A stretch of 25,984 nucleotides of DNA from Paramacrobiotus richtersi (Eukaryota > Tardigrada > Eutardigrada > Parachela > Macrobiotidae): assembly GCA_034698045.1 (NCBI GenBank), contig JAQGAU010000589.1:1-25984 (forward strand). Direction: 5' to 3'. Position numbers and translations under genes: made by a program. Of the stretch, positions 10,080 through 19,584 are shown piece by piece. Under the pieces are notes generated by a model. That model did not search any database. It saw only the letters and a program-made list of their open reading frames with translations, and was not told the origin of the DNA. Position 1 is the stretch's first letter, and each line of letters starts with the position of its first letter.

Positions 10080-10250
10080 GTGTGCATTACGAATTGCACT
10101 GTTCGAAAAAGATTACGGCGTGCTGTAGTTACCGCATGTTTAGTGAACAGCGGAGACCACTGGTGGCAGAAAGCCAGGAATGTTGTTATGTGCAGTGCTT
10201 GACATGAGAACTTACAACTATTGTTGACACTTGATATTGTTTTCTAGCTT
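10080..10250. repeat. duplicated upstream segment, copy 2 (no WAP gene follows)
   Basis: Diverged copy of the 5' flank of the WAP gene (8630-8845). After it, where a start codon and leader would be expected near 10270-10300, no WAP sequence is found. It appears to be the remains of a third duplicate whose gene was lost. Confidence 0.55.
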
Positions 10251-11099
10251 TTCGGCCAGGTGAGGAAGAAATGAGAAATGCTAGCACAACTGCAATAACT
10301 AATAGGGCAATAACTTCATGAGTATCAATTCTCCATTAAAGCCGTGAATTACTATATCCTGCACGAAACTATACTTCTGCATTGTTGCACTTACTGGTAA
10401 TCCTGATAGTTTTCTTACAGGTTAATTCGGCTTCGTCCATGTAAACGACGCTCTAGCATTGTTTTGTAGAGATTTATTTTGGTTGTTTCCTCGTCCATCT
10501 CGATGATTGAGCATGCGATTTAACCCCAGAAAAAAAACGCTACAGTTAATGTTACCATGGGAAGTATAGCGTGGCAGTGTGCAAAACGATAAACGTTACG
10601 CATCTGGCTGCTATTCCTCGATCAGAGGCAACTCAGTTTTGAAAAACACTTTTCGCCACAATTAGGAAGGCTTTAGTCAGCCAGGATTAATGATAACACT
10701 GCCAAGGTACACAGTACCTCGTTTGTATTTTTAGTTTTACGCATGCCCGTTCTCATAGAATGCTGCAGTAAACATTCTTTTCTGCGGTACGATTCAATGG
10801 TAGTAGTTTAATTAGACGGAATGAGCTGTATCATTAAAAATCATGAACAACCATAACGAAGCGTGTACTGAATCAGCTTGATCAGTTTTTACTGCAAAAA
10901 CTTGACGTTTCTGACAGCTACTACGAAAGGTCGCATTCAACATTGTACGTACCCCATCCATGATCTCCTTGTCGAAGTAATTTCTCCATACATTCTCCGC
11001 CAGGACATCAACACGCTGCGGTTATTTCCACCTGTGTCTCTTACACCAGCATTCCTGTTGCGCAGCAAACAAATCATCTAATTGTCTCCAAAAGCGTGC
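10251..11099. other. intergenic, no gene seen
   Basis: Only short frames. A minus-strand stretch near 10420-10455 reads MDEAEL, which occurs in some transposases, but nothing around it supports one. Confidence 0.4.
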
Positions 11100-11108
11100 T
11101 ATATATAA
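11100..11108 (+). promoter_or_regulatory. TATA box candidate (TATATATAA) of the first GPCR copy
   Basis: TATATATAACGAT lies 146-154 bases before the start codon at 11254. The same ATATATAACGAT string lies upstream of the WAP gene at 23728, which supports its being a real core promoter element. Confidence 0.45.
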
Positions 11109-11253
11109 CGATCCCAGACAAAGCGGATGTTGAAACATGTGATTTCAACGCATTCGAAAGATATGTTCTTCGACTTTGGTAATCTAACTGACTGTCGTCG
11201 GCTTTATATTCGCTATATGCAGTTGGAGAACGGTTTTATACAACTGGAGAATA

Positions 11254-12316
11254 ATGGACGACAGCAAGAACTGGACAACGACCACAAACGTAAACGTGAG
11301 CGGCATTCCAATATGGCCGAAATTCGCTTCTGTCGGTCCGCTCCTTGGCGCCAGAATTTCCATCTCAGTTTCCGCATTTTGTCTGAATGCCGGTTTAGTG
11401 ATTACCCATATCATTAAACCAGCCTACATCAACCACTTCACTATCTACTTACTATTCCTGTACATCGCCAACACGATTTACCTCGTCGGAGCATCACCAT
11501 ACATTTTTCTCAGCGAGATTTACAGTGTCGACATCAGCTCGTTTGGTGTGACACACTGCATGCTATTTGGTTATTTCCATTACGTAATCAGTTTAATCCC
11601 AGTTATGGGACACTTACTGATTGCACTAAACCGGCTTTGGGCAGTCCAGTTCCCACATAACTACCGCGTTTATCATACAAAGAGACCTGCCTGGTTGATC
11701 TGCATGGGAATGACTTTTTACGTACACTTCGTCAAAATGCCTCCGCTCCTTCTTTATAAACCGTTATCGTATCAAACAATTCCGAAACCTCCTCACATGC
11801 ATGTGCACCGAACTTCCTCTTCCAGTTGGATTTTTCCGCTGGTCTCGTATCGACAGCTTCTTGAATCGCTTTGCGCCCATGTTCGCTATAATTCTGATTT
11901 ACGTCTGTTTAATGGTCAATCGGGTAATTCGGTTCCATAGGAGGCGAAAGACAGCGAAATGTGCAGATAATCTGGCTCTTCCACCTAAATATATGGCTAA
12001 CGAAGGTGATGCAGGCACGGAAAGTATTTCGCGCGTATCTGGAAGCGGAGGACGACAGAATGTGGTTCGGCCATTTGTCATTCTTACCTTTACCACCATT
12101 AGCGTTATCACCTGCTGGATGCCTTTGGCAGTCCTTTTTGTCTGTCAGTGGTTTCTGGGTCCAAATTCTTCGCCGGCTGTGCTCACTGCTATACAGTATT
12201 GTTTCGTGATGTATACGCTGCAAACATTGTTCGACCCATTGATGTGGATTTTTGGTTTGCAAAAAGTGAGCTATCGTAGACCAACCTTTTCTACCATGTG
12301 CACTGGAAGAAAATGA
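11254..12316 (+). pseudogene. rhodopsin-like GPCR copy broken by a 4-bp duplication
   Basis: Two overlapping frames together cover a seven-helix receptor. Frame 1 from ATG 11254 holds the N-terminus with NWT and NVS glycosylation sites, helices 1 to 4 and ALNRLWAVQFPHNY (the DRY-region equivalent). Frame 2 continues from about 11801 with extracellular loop 2, helix 5, VITCWMPLA (the CWxP of helix 6) and TLFDPLMWIF (helix 7), ending at TGA 12316. At 11796-11803 the sequence is CACATGCATGTGCACC, whereas the other two copies have CACGCGTGCACC and CACATGTGCACC at the same place, so 4 bases are extra. Frame 1 stops at 11938-11940 and would give a receptor ending before helix 5. The rest shows no other break, so inactivation seems recent, or it may be polymorphic or a sequence error. 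Confidence 0.8.
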
Positions 12317-13734
12317 TGAAACTGTAGGCCTGCTGAACAAATTCTCTAGTACTTGTAAATCTTTCTGACGTAATCGTTCTGACAGACTAGTTTTCGCAGC
12401 AGTGAGCTAAACTGCAAGAATATTTTCGTTCTGGCCCGAACTTTAGTTTGTACGCTTTTGATGGTATTATTGCACAGTTCTTCGGTGTGGTCTCTATAGT
12501 TGTATCCTGTATGGCCAAACTGTCGAAAGACTTTATAATCCACGTGTCTGGCAGCTTTGCCTGACTGTTTGGTTTTCCTCTGGCACAAATTTTTGTCAAA
12601 CAAAGATTAATTTCATTGTCAGCTACCACTTCTTCGTACTTACTTCCAACTTATTGTTGTTGAGGAATGCTTTTCAAACATGACCGGGTCATTACCAATA
12701 AAATAACTAATACTTGCCAAACCTGTGTAATACTCAGCAAATCGTAAAACTGCAGATACATAATAATATCCTGGAGAAGCCGTACATAATAGGAAAATCG
12801 ACGGAGGGAACTCTGGAACTGTTAGATCTGACATCATTGCCGGATTCTTACATGCAACATGCAAAATTCTGCAACAAAGTCAGATCAAGTGCAGACGGTG
12901 GGCCGGTGTGACGCCGGCTAAGAGCAAACTTCGATCCCAGCCGTCAAGCTTTTACACAAGTGATTCTTCGTTGGCAACCGCCGTAAGCGCATCGAGACTA
13001 CGAAAACAAATCCATTAAAAATTCTAACATTAATGAAACAACCAAAGTCGTTGCAAGGTACGTTGGAACGTGTAGGTGAACTGTGTAAACGTGCACCGAA
13101 AACAGATGCTGCATTGCTCTTAACTACGGCTAAACTAAGGATCATAAGTCGGGCCTTATTAACCTTTTCTCGCCCTATTTTTCCAGCCATCGACGGGAAG
13201 TTGTTCAACTTGCGCGTGTTAAGAAACGCTAGATTGCTCAGCTTGATAAGGTGTTAACGAACGCGTAAGTAATAGTTAATATCTGTACTTACAGTTGCAA
13301 AGGTCGGCCATTTCAGTCTCGAATACAAGGTCACTATTCAGAAACAGATCATGATTAGTGTACAGCGCCGTGCAGTCAACATACCTGCTCCACATACACA
13401 ACTGCAAAATATGGTTTCCTGATGCGTGATCCACACAGACTTTGTTCGTACTTAGTTCAAAAACGTCAGGCATCTGGAAATACTAAAGCTTGTACGAAAA
13501 GTTTGCAGTACATTTTTATATCTGTTCCAGGAGAAATTGCGAAACTTCTGGTAATAAATTTTGTCATCTGTATAATTTGTTTAATCGATCACGGAAGCAA
13601 CATAAGTGTGATACTCTGCAGAGATGTTTTGGAATCGGTCGGTAAAGCTCAGTAAATCAGAATAAAAACCAGCGAGTTCCTTTCCTTATTTCGCTACGTC
13701 AGGAAAGAAGCAGATGCAGATCACACGTCCGTTA
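12317..13734. other. intergenic, no secure gene
   Basis: An AATAAA at 12697-12702 could end the transcript of the GPCR copy. Frames of 74 and 96 residues at 12918-13257 overlap on opposite strands and neither has a recognised domain. Nothing else is supported. Confidence 0.4.
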
Positions 13735-13890
13735 CTCCGATTGGATGTCCTTCGAAACATCTTTCGCACAGTTGCTCGATAATCCGCAGACATGGTCAAA
13801 AAGATCACCTAGACAGACATTTCGACAATGAATACGCTCCCAATGCACTAATGCGCATGCCCCAAAATGACAGGTTTCAGCTAAAGGAGC
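13735..13890. repeat. three-copy dispersed segment, copy A
   Basis: Shares, in order, TCCTTCGAAACAT, GCACAGTTGCTCGATAAT, GCAGACATG and TTTCAGCTAAAGG with 16690-16850 (copy B) and 19380-19530 (copy C). Copies B and C begin the two GPCR-bearing units. Copy A overlaps the 3' end of the longer minus-strand GPCR frame. Confidence 0.65.
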
Positions 13891-14996
13891 TTGAGTAAAA
13901 CTAAATAACAGTAAAGGACTAGTGCAGTTCTGAACTTCCGCCTTGAAAGTCCTGGGAAAGGACAAACTCTTACGCAAATGTCATAAACTAAAAAACAAAT
14001 GGACTGGTCAGGAAGAAGCTCTATAGAAACCAAGGACGATCTGAGCCATGCAAGATCCCAATAAACCCTTGTACAACTTACCGGTGAGCCGCCAAATCCC
14101 ATAACATAGACTGTTCGCGTACACAACGCAAGCGCTGGATACTCCGTATACAGATACCGAAGCGAGGATATAATAACCGTATGGGGTAAGTAGCAAATTA
14201 GGTACCATAGGGTGGAGAGGAAGAGCAGCTTAGCCAATCTGATCCTGCGACTATCACGCCTGTGGATCTGTGTGGGCGACTTGATCTCGGGAGCAGTCAC
14301 CTTTCCCAACCGGACCTTCTTCCTCCACAACCCAATCCACGTAAGCAAGTAAATAATCATTGCCCCGGCTAAGGGTACAATCGTACACGAGTATACTACG
14401 GCCACATTACCCCAGTTACCAGAACTACCGGGAACCACGACACACCCGTTCCATGGGACTCTGGTGTGGACGGATTTGCCCCCTATTTTCAATGCAAGCA
14501 GTAAGGTAAAGATAAAAGGGATAATCCAGCATGTTATAATGATGGCGATTGTTGTTTTCATGCTGCTGATAAGGCGGTATGCTTGGGGCATGAGGATACC
14601 GGCGAAACGGCTGACGGCTAAGAAGAACATTGACCACTGCTCAGCTCCGACAACGAGCATATAGAAAAACTGAAACACAACGCAAAATTCTTTTCCGAAA
14701 AAGAAATCGTCAGTAACCGTTATATGCATCAGAATTGGAAACAGGACGCTGCAGAACGTCAGCTCAAGTATAAACTGATGAAGAATTTGGATTGTGGACG
14801 AGGAGGGGGCTTTGCGTCTTCGGAACGTAGCGCAGATAATGAGCAGTAAAAGGACAATGAAGACACCTAGCAATGACGCGGTTATCGCCAGCCAAGGTTT
14901 TAGGCAGTTCTGACGGTTTGCTGGTGACACGAGTGAACCGTCGTGTAAACTTCTTGTATTATTTAAAGTACTACCAGAGAAATTTAGTAGAAACAT
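13881..14996 (-). CDS. rhodopsin-like GPCR, unrelated to the three-copy family
   Basis: The unspliced frame is 371 residues from ATG 14996 to TAG 13881. N-terminus with NFS and NNT glycosylation sites; helices roughly at 34-57, 70-92, 103-128, 146-168, 198-222, 253-275 and from 287. Cys105 at the top of helix 3 and Cys185 in loop 2 are the usual disulfide pair. AVSRF (127-131) stands in place of DRY and LICYLP in helix 6 in place of CWxP. Helix 7 starts normally, but after GFGGSP (302-305) the frame loses membrane character, exactly at a strong donor, CCG|GTAAGT. Splicing 14041-14081 out gives GGSP-IVLGFYRASS and a stop at 14008, closer to an NPxxY ending. So the real product is probably about 315 residues. 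Ligand unknown. It is the only minus-strand gene between the WAP/GPCR units. Confidence 0.75.
   Translation of the reverse strand: MFLLNFSGSTLNNTRSLHDGSLVSPANRQNCLKPWLAITASLLGVFIVLLLLIICATFRRRKAPSSSTIQILHQFILELTFCSVLFPILMHITVTDDFFFGKEFCVVFQFFYMLVVGAEQWSMFFLAVSRFAGILMPQAYRLISSMKTTIAIIITCWIIPFIFTLLLALKIGGKSVHTRVPWNGCVVVPGSSGNWGNVAVVYSCTIVPLAGAMIIYLLTWIGLWRKKVRLGKVTAPEIKSPTQIHRRDSRRIRLAKLLFLSTLWYLICYLPHTVIISSLRYLYTEYPALALCTRTVYVMGFGGSPVSCTRVYWDLAWLRSSLVSIELLPDQSICFLVYDICVRVCPFPGLSRRKFRTALVLYCYLVLLKLL
14041..14081 (-). other. candidate 41-bp intron in helix 7 of the minus-strand GPCR
   Basis: On the minus strand the sequence is CCG|GTAAGT...GGCTCAG|ATC. Removing 41 bases joins GGSP to IVLGFYRASS and restores a helix-7-like end. 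It is very short for an intron; alternative acceptors further on (ending at TTTTTTAG or CTTTCCCAG) give less GPCR-like ends. Confidence 0.45.
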
Positions 14997-16309
14997 TGCT
15001 CAGAAGGATTCGAAGCTCAGCAGGGACTGCACAATAGATCTAGACTCAAAGCCTTATAATATGGACATGGCTTGTGAACTTGCTGATTAATGAAACACTC
15101 GACTTGATTTAAGAAACATCCTGGAAGAATATGTCCGTATGAATCATATCCAATTATATAGTACCGTTAGCCGACGTATCGTACAGACCGTGCAATTGCC
15201 CATTTACAGTTTTACACAAGAATTCAGAGGAAGCATCCAGGAATTTAATCGGCTACATTACTACTATGATCTACAATCCGTTATAGCACATAAAACTTCG
15301 CCCGGTATAAGTATTATCTCTACAGTCGTCTTCCAGAAACATGCTTGCTTTCCAACGCAAGGATGTGCAGCTATCGTAGCAGGAAATAATGAAAAGGAAA
15401 GCTTACCGGGATCAGACGCGCATTGCATGCACATTGTGCACCACATTCGTAATCTTTCATCAAAGGGCTACCTTATTACTTCACCCCGCACACAGCCTTA
15501 GTAACGTTAACGGTCGCAGAAAGCGTTTTTCGGATTCATCATTATTAGTTTCATCTGTCGAAAGTTCGTTTCCTTGGTCAAAATATGCAGTGCAGCAAAG
15601 TTTCGCACAAGGAACAAAGATGCCCTACGCAGAAATACGTGTCTGTTCTTCTGTCACCAGTGTATACAAAAACAGCTCCCGCGGGCCTGGATTCACTTGG
15701 CCTGATTAATTTGCACACGGAAAAGCTGTCCTCGACATTGAAGGTTATCTACCTGTGTCTGAACATTGTAGAAGGTGTAAGAAAGTTTTAGTATTGCTCG
15801 ACATGCATCCAGTTTTGTTCAGACTCACTAGTAACCATCCATTGTTCATAATACACCAAAAGTCCAAACAGGAGGAAGATACCAGTCTGCGCGGAATATT
15901 ACATTCCCTTTCGGAATTAGAAACAGATTTTCAGCTCATTTAGCTAAGATACGGCGGATCTTTATGCCCTTTTGTTTAGGACTTGGGAAAATTGTTTTCT
16001 CTCGAGTCTTGACCACGGTATGTTCTGTATGTATGTCCGAGAAACACGGGATTTCAGAATTATCATTTTTCTAGAGGATCGACCATTAAAGGAAAGAACA
16101 AAGCATGAGAGCCACGCATGCATCTGGACCATTATTGTTGTATAGATCAATCATTTAAATAAACGAATACACAGCCCGTAGCTTGCTAATTACGGTAGTT
16201 ATAAAGTCGGTTATACCGAGTGAAGCAGTTTATATCAAAACCGATGCTTTTTATGCACATTAGTGTTCGTTTCTGTTCTTACCAGTAACCAACTGTGCAG
16301 TGTGCACTA
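14997..16309. other. intergenic, no secure gene
   Basis: Near 15053-15060 the minus strand reads ATTATAAGG, a possible TATA element for the GPCR that starts at 14996. Plus-strand frames at 15139-15501 (120 residues) and 15389-15709 (106 residues) overlap in different frames without a recognised domain, and I do not call them genes. Confidence 0.35.
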
Positions 16310-16555
16310 TCAATCAGCTTTACCCTGATAATCTGAAGCTCTTGATACTGATAATCCTTTGATTTCTAAAGACATGTGACTTGGAAACTGCATGTAAACG
16401 TCTTGGTCGAACAGCAGCGTAAGGAAAGTAAATACTGTTTTCACTAATCCGTCGGTGCATTGAGCAAACGGTTTGAATATGTCGCGAAGCACATACATCC
16501 AGTGACATTTTTTGCGCCCTTTGGTCTCAGAATACGTGACGCGATACCGTAAGTA
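16310..16555 (-). other. possible coding exon, unidentified
   Basis: Minus-strand frame of about 80 residues from after a TGA near 16555 to the TGA at 16310-16312. It reads plausibly as protein: TYSETKGRKKCHWMYVLRDI, then a hydrophobic stretch VKTVFTFLTLLFD. No family is recognised, and no clear start or splice acceptor is seen. It may be an exon remnant or chance. Confidence 0.2.
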
Positions 16556-16689
16556 TCAACGAAAGGAACATGCAGTACAGGAACTGTTAACCTTCTTCAT
16601 GATTCGTTAGTGAACAACAACACAGCAAACACAGCAAACAACAACGAACGGCGTATCAAGTTATAATAATAATTACACGCTCGTTGCAA

Positions 16690-16850
16690 CAGTCACCTGT
16701 CCTCCGAAACATTTTTTGCACCGTTGCTCGATAATATGCAGCCATGAAAAAAAATCAGCGGGTCAGATATTTTCGCCATTACATTGTACGAGCCAAGCAA
16801 TACACGTTATTCAATACAAACCGCAAAACGTTTTCAGTTGGAGAAATGCT
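16690..16850. repeat. three-copy dispersed segment, copy B (start of duplicated unit 1)
   Basis: Matches 13735-13890 and 19380-19530: TCCTCCGAAACATTTT, GCACCGTTGCTCGATAAT, GCAGCCATG and CGCAAAACGTTTTCAG. It marks the left end of the segment that carries the WAP relic and the intact GPCR. Confidence 0.7.
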
Positions 16851-16889
16851 AGGTGAGTAACGTCGGCGTGGGTATAACGGGCGAATTCT

Positions 16890-17020
16890 GAGGAATGCTG
16901 CTTTCCTTTGGGAATATATGCTGTCCACTGTTCACCGATCCTAATTGTGGTTAAGTGTGCAGTGTTCTTAAGTCCCCTAGCATACACAATGGTGCTTTCT
17001 TGGATTTCCGGCCTAGTGCA
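16890..17020 (+). pseudogene. relic of a subfamily-A WAP gene
   Basis: This is the last third of a WAP gene, clearly derived from the same source as the gene at 7622: TTTGGGAATATATGCTGTCC against TTCGGGAATATGTGCTGTCC, followed by matches to ACCGATCCTAATTGTGG and to CACAATGGTGCTTT. The CC pair and the NC cysteine are readable in frame, then TAA at 16952-16954 replaces the Asn codon of NCGNVC. The leader and the first cysteines are missing. The match continues into the 3' flank (17185-17265 against 8110-8190). Confidence 0.8.
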
Positions 17021-17149
17021 TGCTTCCGTCGTTCAGCTTCTAGCCACTAATCCAGACATCTGGAGTTCTGTGGGATGCAGCTGCTGTATATTACTAGCTA
17101 ATATGTGGCCCGTTACCCGCAGTTCATAATTATTAGTCCTACGGGTTGT

Positions 17150-17990
17150 TGTCAGGTTATAAACTACTTGGTTATTCGCTTGTATGACAAATATAATTTC
17201 CTGAAATCGTTTAAGGCAGTTGCACAATACGGTCACTGCTACAAAATTAAACTTGCACCTAAACAAAAATACATTTTACATGTATGTATAAGATTGTCAA
17301 TGCACACTCATACAGCGTAACTTTAATCGTGACCTTTGCGAAATCCAATTACCAGAACAATAAGGCTTTGATGCACAGCATGCTAAACGTAATCGCGCAC
17401 GGGAATCACGTCGAGTTAAACAATGTCATATAGTGCACACCCACTCTCTAAGACTAATTAGCTCGTCGAGCATCGTAAAGGTTAGTTCATCATCGAGATA
17501 AATTTGTTTTTGAAAACTACTATTTTGTAATCCCAGTGATGTCATTGTGTAAGTCAGAATAAGCCTATGCGAGAGTGTTCGTATCCCGTACACACTTCCG
17601 TAGTGGATTAGTTTACGTTCACTACGCTAGCACACTTCTTCCATTACTATTTTCATTTCCGTAGTAACTGTCTTTTTTTCCGTCGTAGCTGTTTTTAGTT
17701 CCGTATTATACCAATCGCATTTCCGTTTGTAGTACAAATCGTAACACGGCATAACGCTAAAAGGCCGCCTACTTCTTGGAACAGATGATCTTAGCTAATA
17801 TTCTTCATTCTAATTTCCTGTTATGCCATAACAGTGGCACTACCCAACACAGAAATGTGTACTTTGTGCTTACAAGGCGCATGTTGTAGATTTGATATTT
17901 CAATTTTTCATTCAAATTTCGCGTAATCTAAGCAACTATGATCGGCTTCATCTTTTACTCAAGAAAGGTCTTATAATAAAAATCAGAAAA
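17150..17990. repeat. 5' flank of the intact GPCR, shared with the decayed copy (unit 1)
   Basis: Diverged but colinear with 19585-20874. Landmarks: AAACTACTTGGTTATTCGCT, then GCACGGGAATCACGTCGA, TCATCGAGATAAAT, TTTTCATTTCCGTAGTAACT with TTTCCGTCGTAGCT, and AAATGTGTACTTTGTGCT. It should include the promoter of the GPCR at 17993. TTATAATAAAA at 17971 is too near the ATG to be its TATA box. Confidence 0.7.
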
Positions 17991-17992
17991 CA

Positions 17993-19036
17993 ATGGATGA
18001 CAACAAGAACTGGACGACAACCACCAGCGTAAACGTGAGCAGCATTACATCATGGTCCAAACTCCCTTCTTTCGGCCCCCTGATTGGTGTAACGATTATC
18101 ATCTCAGTTGCCGCATTTTGTTTGAATGCGGGTCTACTGATCATGCATATCATCAGACCAGCTTACATCACCCAATTCACAATCTATTTACTGTTCCTAT
18201 ACATCGCTAACACGATCTATCTCGCCGGAGCATCGCCGTTTATCTTTCTCAGCGACGTTTACAGCATCGACATCAGCTCGTTTGGTTTGACAAACTGCAT
18301 GGTGTTTGGTTATTTCCATTACGTAGTCAGTTTGATCCCGGTCATGGGGCATTTGCTGATTGCACTAAACCGACTCTGGGCAGTCCGATTCCCACATAAC
18401 TACCGCGTCTACCATACAAAAAGAGTTGCTTGGTTGATTTGCTTAGTAGCGGCTCTTTACGTGTACGTCGCCAAAATGCCTCCGTTTCTTCTTTATAAAC
18501 CACTATCGTATCAAACCATTCCCACACCTCCTCACGCGTGCACCAAACTTTGTATTCCAGTCGGATTTTTCTACTGGGCTCGTGTCGACAGCTTCTTGAA
18601 CCGCTTCGCACCAATGTTCGCTATAATTGTCATCTATGTGTATTTGCTGGCCAAACGGTTACAGAATAGGAAAAAGAAAACGGTGGCTCCGGTAGATAGC
18701 CTGACTAACCCACCGAAATCGGCGATGAATGAAAATGATGGCACTGGAAGTACGCGCATACCCGGAAGGGTCAGCGCAGGCCGGCAGAATGTTGTTCGAC
18801 CATTTTTTATTCTCACCGTTACCACCATCAGCGTTATCACTTGCTGGATGCCTTTGGCAACGCTTTTCCTCTGTATGTGGTTTCTGGGTCCCAGTGCTCA
18901 ATCGGCAATGTTCACCGCCCTGCAGTACTGCCTCTTGATGTATACGTTGCAAATGTTGTTCGACCCACTGATGTGGATTTTCAGCTTGAAAAAAGGGCCC
19001 TATCGTCGATGTGCTGTTCCCGTCCTGTGCAAATGA
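17993..19036 (+). CDS. rhodopsin-like GPCR, orphan; intact member of a three-copy local family
   Basis: A single-exon protein of 347 residues from ATG 17993 (context AACAATGG). Extracellular N-terminus with NWT at 6 and NVS at 14. Helices roughly at 29-54, 63-88, 101-126, 145-162, 199-220, 270-296 and 305-330. Cys102 at helix 3 and a cysteine of loop 2 (183 or 187) form the usual disulfide. LNRLWAV (125-131) replaces the DRY motif, TCWMPLA (283-289) is the helix-6 CWxP, and FDPLMW (323-328) replaces NPxxY. A basic third loop (QNRKKKT) suits G-protein contact. It is a plasma-membrane receptor; the ligand is unknown. The copies at 11254 and 20875 are its close relatives, both broken, so this is the one likely functional copy here. 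All motifs and the frame are clean. Confidence 0.88.
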   Translation: MDDNKNWTTTTSVNVSSITSWSKLPSFGPLIGVTIIISVAAFCLNAGLLIMHIIRPAYITQFTIYLLFLYIANTIYLAGASPFIFLSDVYSIDISSFGLTNCMVFGYFHYVVSLIPVMGHLLIALNRLWAVRFPHNYRVYHTKRVAWLICLVAALYVYVAKMPPFLLYKPLSYQTIPTPPHACTKLCIPVGFFYWARVDSFLNRFAPMFAIIVIYVYLLAKRLQNRKKKTVAPVDSLTNPPKSAMNENDGTGSTRIPGRVSAGRQNVVRPFFILTVTTISVITCWMPLATLFLCMWFLGPSAQSAMFTALQYCLLMYTLQMLFDPLMWIFSLKKGPYRRCAVPVLCK

Positions 19037-19379
19037 AGAAAGTGACGCGAAACGTACTTGCCATAGAGAACTTCAACCGGGGGAACAAATGGAATCGTTC
19101 GGATGTAATTATTTTCTCACTAGTCAGTTTAAATGCAAGAATGGTTTTGATTGTCTCGGTTTCAGGTGTCGTACTGCCAAGCTGCCATTACTGTGTCAAT
19201 GTCTGAATTTGTTTGCGTTATGTATTATCACAGCTATTTTTGCAGCCTGCAAGTTTTGAATAAGCCAGCAAAGCACAGCACGAGAATATAAAGCCAATGA
19301 GTTTCTTTCTTCACTGCGATGCTCCAGGACGAAGTACGGGCAGATTTGTAATTTTACGTCCGTTTACTTATAAGCCGCT
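19037..19379. other. 3' flank of the intact GPCR
   Basis: No gene is supported. Frames here begin inside the GPCR in other phases. AATATAAAG at 19283 is a possible weak poly(A) signal; no canonical AATAAA is seen. Confidence 0.35.
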
Positions 19380-19530
19380 GTCATCCGCAACGTCCTTTGC
19401 ACCGTTGCTCGATAATACGCAGCCCTGATGAACAAGATTACCTAGTCAAATACTTTTACCATTCTAATCGATATACAATCGATCTCTTTCCAGTACATAC
19501 CGCGAAACGTTTTCAGCTGGAGAGTAATAC
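19380..19530. repeat. three-copy dispersed segment, copy C (start of duplicated unit 2)
   Basis: Matches copies A and B: GTCCTTTGCACCGTTGCTCG, ATAATACGCAGCCCTGATG and CGCGAAACGTTTTCAGCTGG. The WAP relic that follows copy B is absent here. Confidence 0.7.
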
Positions 19531-19584
19531 AATCAGTTTTAGGTTAATACGTTGATAATTATCATCACTTCTATAGAGTATAGA

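Noticed and set aside
10418..10455. MDEAEL on the minus strand, as in some transposases
   Set aside because: Isolated six residues in a frame full of stops; no terminal repeats around it.
12918..13257. Overlapping opposite-strand frames of 96 and 74 residues
   Set aside because: Neither has a domain, leader or homologous copy in the window, and base composition is ordinary.
15139..15709. 120- and 106-residue plus-strand frames
   Set aside because: They overlap in different phases, have no recognised domain and are not repeated in the duplicated units.
18342..18952. Minus-strand frames of 90, 68 and 97 residues
   Set aside because: Antisense shadows of the intact GPCR.
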